Positions 33,814 through 37,323 of a stretch of 37,323 nucleotides of DNA are shown piece after piece. Both the position numbers and the translations under genes were made by a program. The notes under the pieces are model-generated. The model saw nothing but the letters and a program-made list of their open reading frames with translations. It was not told the DNA's origin and did not search any database. The DNA comes from Hyphomicrobiales bacterium. GTDB lineage: Bacteria; Pseudomonadota; Alphaproteobacteria; Rhizobiales; JAJFHC01. Position 1 is the first letter of the stretch; each line of letters opens with the position of its first letter. The DNA lies in the NCBI GenBank assembly GCA_021775835.1, contig JAJFHC010000208.1, forward strand, positions 1-37,323, written 5' to 3'.

Positions 33814-34737
33814 TCACTTCCTGTTTGAAGACAGGCGTGCCGCGGTATCTTGTATGATGCTTCTCAACCAGATGTGGCGCGCACTCTTTTCCTGGCGTTC
33901 ATGCCAGTACTGGTAGACGACGATTGGCGGCAGTTTGAGAGGAATCTCACGGATAACCAGCGTTCCCGCACGGGTAATCTGCGAAGCCATGTGCCGGGGA
34001 ACGCACAGAGCGAGGTGGGACTTTTCCGCAAGGCTTGCTGCAAGGCGCAAATCGGGCACGTTCGCAACAACTCTGCGCTTTAGCGAGTGATGCGCGAGCG
34101 TGTCGTCGATTATGCTGCGGCGGACACCTGCCACCGAGATCGAGACATGGTCGAGTTCCGCGAACGCCTCGCGGGTCAAAGGGCCGAGAGCCGCTCGACT
34201 GTCATTGGCCAGGACGCACACGCGGTCCTCTTCCATCAGTTTCTGCCTGAAGTAGCCTGTAGAGACGTTAAGTCCTGCAACAATGGCAACGTCAATCTGG
34301 CCGCGTTCGAGAAGTTCCAGACTGAGGCCGTGTAGCGACTCTGCCCGGACGGTGAGGCCAGGGGCTTCGTCTCGCATTCTCACGACCACATCGGGGAGGA
34401 GTATGCCAAGTTCAGAATCAAATCCCCCGATCCTGATCTCGCCATTCTCCGACAACCTGTCAAAGACCGGGGTTTCCGTAATGAGCGCGACCTCCGACAG
34501 GACCCGGTCCAGCGCGTGCTCGATATACCGGCCATGAGCTGTAGGCTCGTATCCTCCTGGCGTGCGAATGAGGATCTGGTCGCCCAGAAGACCGCGGAGC
34601 TGTTTCAGATTTCTGCTCATTGCCGGTTGCGAGATACCCAGGCTTCTGGCAGCGCCACTTACGTTGCGCTCATGGAGAAGGGCCTTGAGAGAGACAAGCA
34701 GATTGAGGTCCTTGCCGCGCAGAGAATTCAGGTCCAT
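33814..34737 (-). CDS. LysR-family regulator (NodD/PcpR-like), copy 1
   Basis: This protein of about 307 residues opens MDLNSLRGKDLNLLVSLKAL, with the helix-turn-helix ISQPAMSRNLKQLRGLLGDQ and RTPGGYEPT wing. This wording is typical of the NodD/PcpR/SyrM branch of LysR proteins, several of which sense phenolic compounds. The effector domain runs from about 95 to 300. The frame opens at 34752, but ATG 34737 matches the family start. It is transcribed after a close paralog with 49 bases between them, converges with the coiled-coil gene, and lies next to the dehalogenase operon. Control of that operon is a plausible inference. Confidence 0.9.
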   Translation of the reverse strand: MDLNSLRGKDLNLLVSLKALLHERNVSGAARSLGISQPAMSRNLKQLRGLLGDQILIRTPGGYEPTAHGRYIEHALDRVLSEVALITETPVFDRLSENGEIRIGGFDSELGILLPDVVVRMRDEAPGLTVRAESLHGLSLELLERGQIDVAIVAGLNVSTGYFRQKLMEEDRVCVLANDSRAALGPLTREAFAELDHVSISVAGVRRSIIDDTLAHHSLKRRVVANVPDLRLAASLAEKSHLALCVPRHMASQITRAGTLVIREIPLKLPPIVVYQYWHERQEKSARHIWLRSIIQDTAARLSSNRK

Positions 34738-34786
34738 GGCACCATTCCACAAACGTGGTGAATTTCTTTGATTCTGCTGCCGGCCG

Positions 34787-35701
34787 TCATCTGAGGTTCT
34801 GACAGACGTTTGCGATTATCCGCCGCAACCACATGTTGCGCGGACTCGTGCTCTGACGCTCATGCCAATACTGATAAATGTCAAACTTCGGCAACGGAAC
34901 AGGATGAGGGTGTATGATCAATCCGCCTTCATTGGCAAATTTTTCCGCGACTCGTCTCCTCATGGTCGAAATCAGATCGGATCCCCTGACCATTTGGACT
35001 GCGGCAAGTACGTTATGTGTTCTCGCAACGATTGTACGCTTCAGGCCATGGTTGTGGAGATATGTGTCGATGATCTGAGGGCCGATGTTGGGTGTCACCA
35101 GATTGACCAATTGGCCCAGGCTGGCGAATTTCTCAAGGCTCAACTCTGTTGAGTGGTGTCTGTTGTCTGCAGACATTGCGCAAACCAGTTCTTCGTCAAA
35201 CAGTTTCTGGCGAAAAAAGCCGGCGGCCGTGTGCGGCGCTGCCGTGAGCGCGATGTCTATTACCCCGTCCTCAAGCGGCGAAAGATCGTCCGGAGAGATT
35301 GACTGGGTCGCAATTCGAATGCCCGGTGCCTGGTTGCGGACCTCGGACAAGATGTTTGGCAAGACCACAAACAATTCGTAGTCGGGAGCACCAATACGGA
35401 TTTCGCCTTGATAAGTCAGCGGATCGAAGGTTGGCCGTTCGAATATGAGCTCCAGATCGCTTAGAAAGCGATCTAGCGAGTCTGATATTTCAGTCGCCCG
35501 TAGGGAAGGTCGATAACCCGACTTTGTACGAATCAGAATCGGATCGTCCAGGGTCGCCTGCAAACGCTTGAGTGTGCGGCTCATGGCAGGTTGACTTAGG
35601 CCAATGCGTTCAGCGGCCCGGCTTATGTTGCATTCATCCAGCAACAAGCGAAGGGCTACCAAGAGGTTGAGATCTACGGATCGAATATCAGCAAGGCGCA
35701 T
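34787..35701 (-). CDS. LysR-family regulator (NodD/PcpR-like), copy 2
   Basis: This 304-residue paralog of the neighbouring regulator has DLNLLVALRLLLDECNISRA, then LSQPAMSRTLKRLQATLDDP and RTKSGYRPS. Both copies share the ending IYQYWHERQ-S-R-N/I-WLR, a clear sign of common ancestry. Being first in the pair, it probably drives transcription of both. Two diverged copies side by side suggest different effectors or partner regulation. No operator palindrome stands out in the 110 bases upstream. CATAAT (complement of 35716-35721) could be its -10 box. Confidence 0.9.
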   Translation of the reverse strand: MRLADIRSVDLNLLVALRLLLDECNISRAAERIGLSQPAMSRTLKRLQATLDDPILIRTKSGYRPSLRATEISDSLDRFLSDLELIFERPTFDPLTYQGEIRIGAPDYELFVVLPNILSEVRNQAPGIRIATQSISPDDLSPLEDGVIDIALTAAPHTAAGFFRQKLFDEELVCAMSADNRHHSTELSLEKFASLGQLVNLVTPNIGPQIIDTYLHNHGLKRTIVARTHNVLAAVQMVRGSDLISTMRRRVAEKFANEGGLIIHPHPVPLPKFDIYQYWHERQSTSPRNMWLRRIIANVCQNLR

Positions 35702-35848
35702 AGTGGGAATAACTATTATGCATTTGAAGTATCTGGCGCAATAGGCAATAGTGATGTTCTGAGCCGATCACGGCCCGGGGGCAAAATTAGGCATTTTCGC
35801 GCAAGCGGAAAAAGAGCGCGGTACCATCGTACCGCGCTCTGTCTTTTT
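35702..35848 (+). ncRNA. Possible small RNA ending at a strong terminator
   Basis: No gene on either strand explains the strong terminator at 35813-35848. The stretch before it also holds a hairpin, TTTTCGC (35794-35800) with GCGGAAAA (35805-35812, one bulged G). Two hairpins followed by a U-tract is a usual sRNA 3' end. TATTAT at 35714-35719 might be a -10 box, but no -35 box goes with it. The 5' end given is arbitrary. Confidence 0.25.
35813..35848. terminator. Strong bidirectional intrinsic terminator
   Basis: AGAGCGCGGTAC (35813-35824) and GTACCGCGCTCT (35829-35840) form a perfect 12-bp stem with a CATC loop, followed by GTCTTTTT on the plus strand. On the minus strand the stem is followed by a short T-run (complement of AAAAAG), so it can stop transcription both ways. 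It insulates the LysR pair from the genes to the right. Confidence 0.85.
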
Positions 35849-35989
35849 GGAATTCCAAAAACCAATTTTTGCACTGTTATTTGCTAAAACGAAGGATGGT
35901 CGGGAACGTTATGGTTTCAACCATGGTCTTGAACAGTGTAACATTTCAGGTGATTCCGAAGAATTAGAAAACAGTCACTGGAAACTTGC
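35849..35989. other. 141-bp leader region of the YciC-like gene
   Basis: No gene is supported here. It is the stretch between the terminator and the membrane-protein start, AT-richer than its surroundings, and presumably holds that gene's promoter. I could not find a clear pair of promoter boxes. Confidence 0.4.
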
Positions 35990-36760
35990 ATGGTTGGTGA
36001 AACGTTGGCATCGCAACCTTTTAGTGTTGGCGGCACGATTGGAAAAGTATTCGGCACGGTCTTCAAGAATATCGTCCCGTTCCTGACGCTGACCCTGATC
36101 GTCTATGTTCCTATCCTGGCGGTTTATATCTGGCTTGTTCCGTCGGATATTGTGGCGACCGACGAGATCAGCATTTCACTTACAGCGTTTGCCGGTGGTT
36201 TGGTGTTTACCGTCGCGAACGCCATCATCGCGGCATTTCTGGCGGAAGCGGCACGTTCCGTCACCATTGGGCAAAGGCAGAGTGTGCTGGGGTACGTAAC
36301 GGCCGTCCTGCCACGGATGCCGGCAGTCATCGTGGCGTTCATCCTGTCGGTTCTCATCGTCGTGGTCGGCATGCTCTTGCTTGTGATACCTGGAATCATC
36401 GCGGTAATGATACTGTTCGTAACCATTCCAGCATGCGTTATCGAACGTCTTGGCCCGGTCCAGGCCCTCAAGCGCAGCAGGGAACTGACCAAGGGATACC
36501 GGTGGCCGTTGTTAGGCTTCTATCTCATCCTGGTACTGATAAATGTTCCGTTCGCTCTGCTTGCCGAATTTGGCATGGAGACCGTGAATGCCACACTCGG
36601 TATGGAGTACTTGGCGGAGTTAGGTCTGGGTGCGGGACAGATCCTGTTGAATGTGTTCTACGCCATGTTTGGGGGCGTTGCCACGGCTGTTGCCTATATG
36701 CGGTTGCGTGAACTCAAAGGCGGTCCCGATCCGGAACAACTGGCCACAATTTTCGATTGA
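35990..36760 (+). CDS. YciC-like integral membrane protein
   Basis: This 256-residue protein has five or six hydrophobic segments at about 30-52, 62-85, 110-140, 170-190 and 215-240. The stretch LLLVIPGIIAVMILFVTIPA, then ERLGPVQALKRSRELTKGYR, is the typical pattern of the YciC/glycerophosphoryl-diester-phosphodiesterase membrane-domain family. The function is unknown. The ATG has GGAAA six bases upstream. It converges with the repeat-protein gene, 51 bases from its stop. Confidence 0.8.
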   Translation: MVGETLASQPFSVGGTIGKVFGTVFKNIVPFLTLTLIVYVPILAVYIWLVPSDIVATDEISISLTAFAGGLVFTVANAIIAAFLAEAARSVTIGQRQSVLGYVTAVLPRMPAVIVAFILSVLIVVVGMLLLVIPGIIAVMILFVTIPACVIERLGPVQALKRSRELTKGYRWPLLGFYLILVLINVPFALLAEFGMETVNATLGMEYLAELGLGAGQILLNVFYAMFGGVATAVAYMRLRELKGGPDPEQLATIFD

Positions 36761-36811
36761 GGGGGCTGGTCAGGGCATCATGCTGGATTGACTCCCCGGG
36801 CAATCATTTGA

Positions 36812-37323
36812 TCAGGAATTTTCCTGTTCCAAGTGTGTCTTCTGGGCAGTGTAAAAGTCTTCGAGAAACTGGTCCGTGTCTGCCGTCGATATCTCGGTTT
36901 CGTAACCGATCTTCCTGACGATGCGCCGCGCGATGTCTTCTCGTGTTTCATGCTGGCTGGAACGGTTGGATGGCTTTAGCATGTCCCCGAGAACCTTCAA
37001 CTCGTAGTCTCCATAAACTTCGAGATGCCGGTTGTCGAAGGCGAAGGAACGCAGACTTTCTGGACGCTTCTGGTTCTGGCCTTGAGAGAGCCGTCGAGCA
37101 TCAGCTTTCGACACGTCCGGCATGTCGTGTTGCGTCCGGTAGTGCTTGTTTGCGCGTTTGTCCCCTAAAAGCTGTTTCTGCTCCAGATGAGCTCTTTGCG
37201 CGGCATAGAAATCCTCGAGGAAATTGTCCATATCGCCAGGTGATATCCGGGTTTCATAACCGATTTTCTTCACAATACGCCGTGTGACGTCCTCTCGGGT
37301 CTTGTGTTGATCAGGGCGGTTGG
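36812..37323 (-). CDS. Repeat-containing hypothetical protein (5' part missing)
   Basis: The frame continues past the right edge, so the true start is outside the window. It does contain an internal Met at 37273, but the residues upstream of it belong to the same repeat. Two copies of a unit of about 45 residues are visible. One starts NRPDQHKTREDVTRRIVKKI and the other NRSSQHETREDIARRIVRKI. Each continues GYET-(R/E)-IS and ends FLEDFYxAQxxHLEQ. They lie 118 residues apart, with an unlike linker that contains RHLEVYGDYELKVLGDML. More units probably lie outside the window. It is highly charged, with no signal or membrane segment in view. I do not recognise the family. Confidence 0.75.
   Translation of the reverse strand, partial: NRPDQHKTREDVTRRIVKKIGYETRISPGDMDNFLEDFYAAQRAHLEQKQLLGDKRANKHYRTQHDMPDVSKADARRLSQGQNQKRPESLRSFAFDNRHLEVYGDYELKVLGDMLKPSNRSSQHETREDIARRIVRKIGYETEISTADTDQFLEDFYTAQKTHLEQENS

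Overview
The window looks like a chromosomal segment of an alphaproteobacterium, probably from the Hyphomicrobiales or a relative. The base composition is moderately GC-rich. The gene content fits as well: small DUF1127 proteins, a SARP-like regulator with a TolB-like domain and TPRs, TRAP transport genes, caspase-like proteins with Sel1-type repeats, RpiR, LysR and MarR regulators, and a LonB-like protease. This placement is an inference from content, not a database match. I found no rRNA, tRNA, CRISPR array or intact mobile element.

Layout, left to right. 1-2.6 kb holds a minus-strand catabolic operon (N-formylglutamate amidohydrolase family enzyme, TRAP DctQ, TRAP DctM cut by the window edge). 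It diverges from an RpiR-family regulator, and two matching operator-like sites sit over its promoter. 3.5-6.3 kb holds a Pat-like acetyltransferase, a VOC protein and a cobalt-type nitrile hydratase operon (alpha, beta, activator). 6.3-10.5 kb (minus) holds an LpxO-like hydroxylase, an M20 peptidase and a large SARP-like regulator. 10.6-16.8 kb holds two DUF1127 genes that flank an MFS transporter and a tandem pair of secreted caspase-like proteins. Both DUF1127 genes are preceded by near-identical arrays of six TTGACG-like heptamers spaced about 11 bp, the geometry expected for a SARP or OmpR-type DNA-binding protein. Both caspase genes carry a CRP-like palindrome exactly 45.5 bp before the aligned start codon.

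16.9-20.2 kb holds an alpha/beta hydrolase and a methionine block: an O-acetylhomoserine sulfhydrylase gene interrupted by one in-frame TAA, then metA with the acetyl-type specificity residue. 20.3-24.9 kb holds a NUDIX hydrolase, a Usp-like protein overlapping a LonB-like protease, and a HAD hydrolase. 25.0-28.7 kb holds an amidinotransferase/DDAH-like enzyme divergent from a LysR regulator, then a GlcG-like and a DapA-like gene.

28.7-33.4 kb contains what I consider one of the two most interesting systems. A MarR regulator and a LysE-type exporter diverge, across a 38-bp near-perfect palindrome, from a tightly packed operon: ANL acyl/aryl-CoA ligase, LigE-like glutathione S-transferase, and a short cytoplasmic reductive dehalogenase-like protein with two 4Fe-4S motifs. 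A small coiled-coil protein and two tandem LysR regulators follow. The right end has an orphan bidirectional terminator (possibly the end of a small RNA), a YciC-like membrane protein, and the partial gene of a protein with long internal repeats.

The other leading candidate is the SARP-like regulator with the two heptamer arrays, a possible small regulon of DUF1127 genes.
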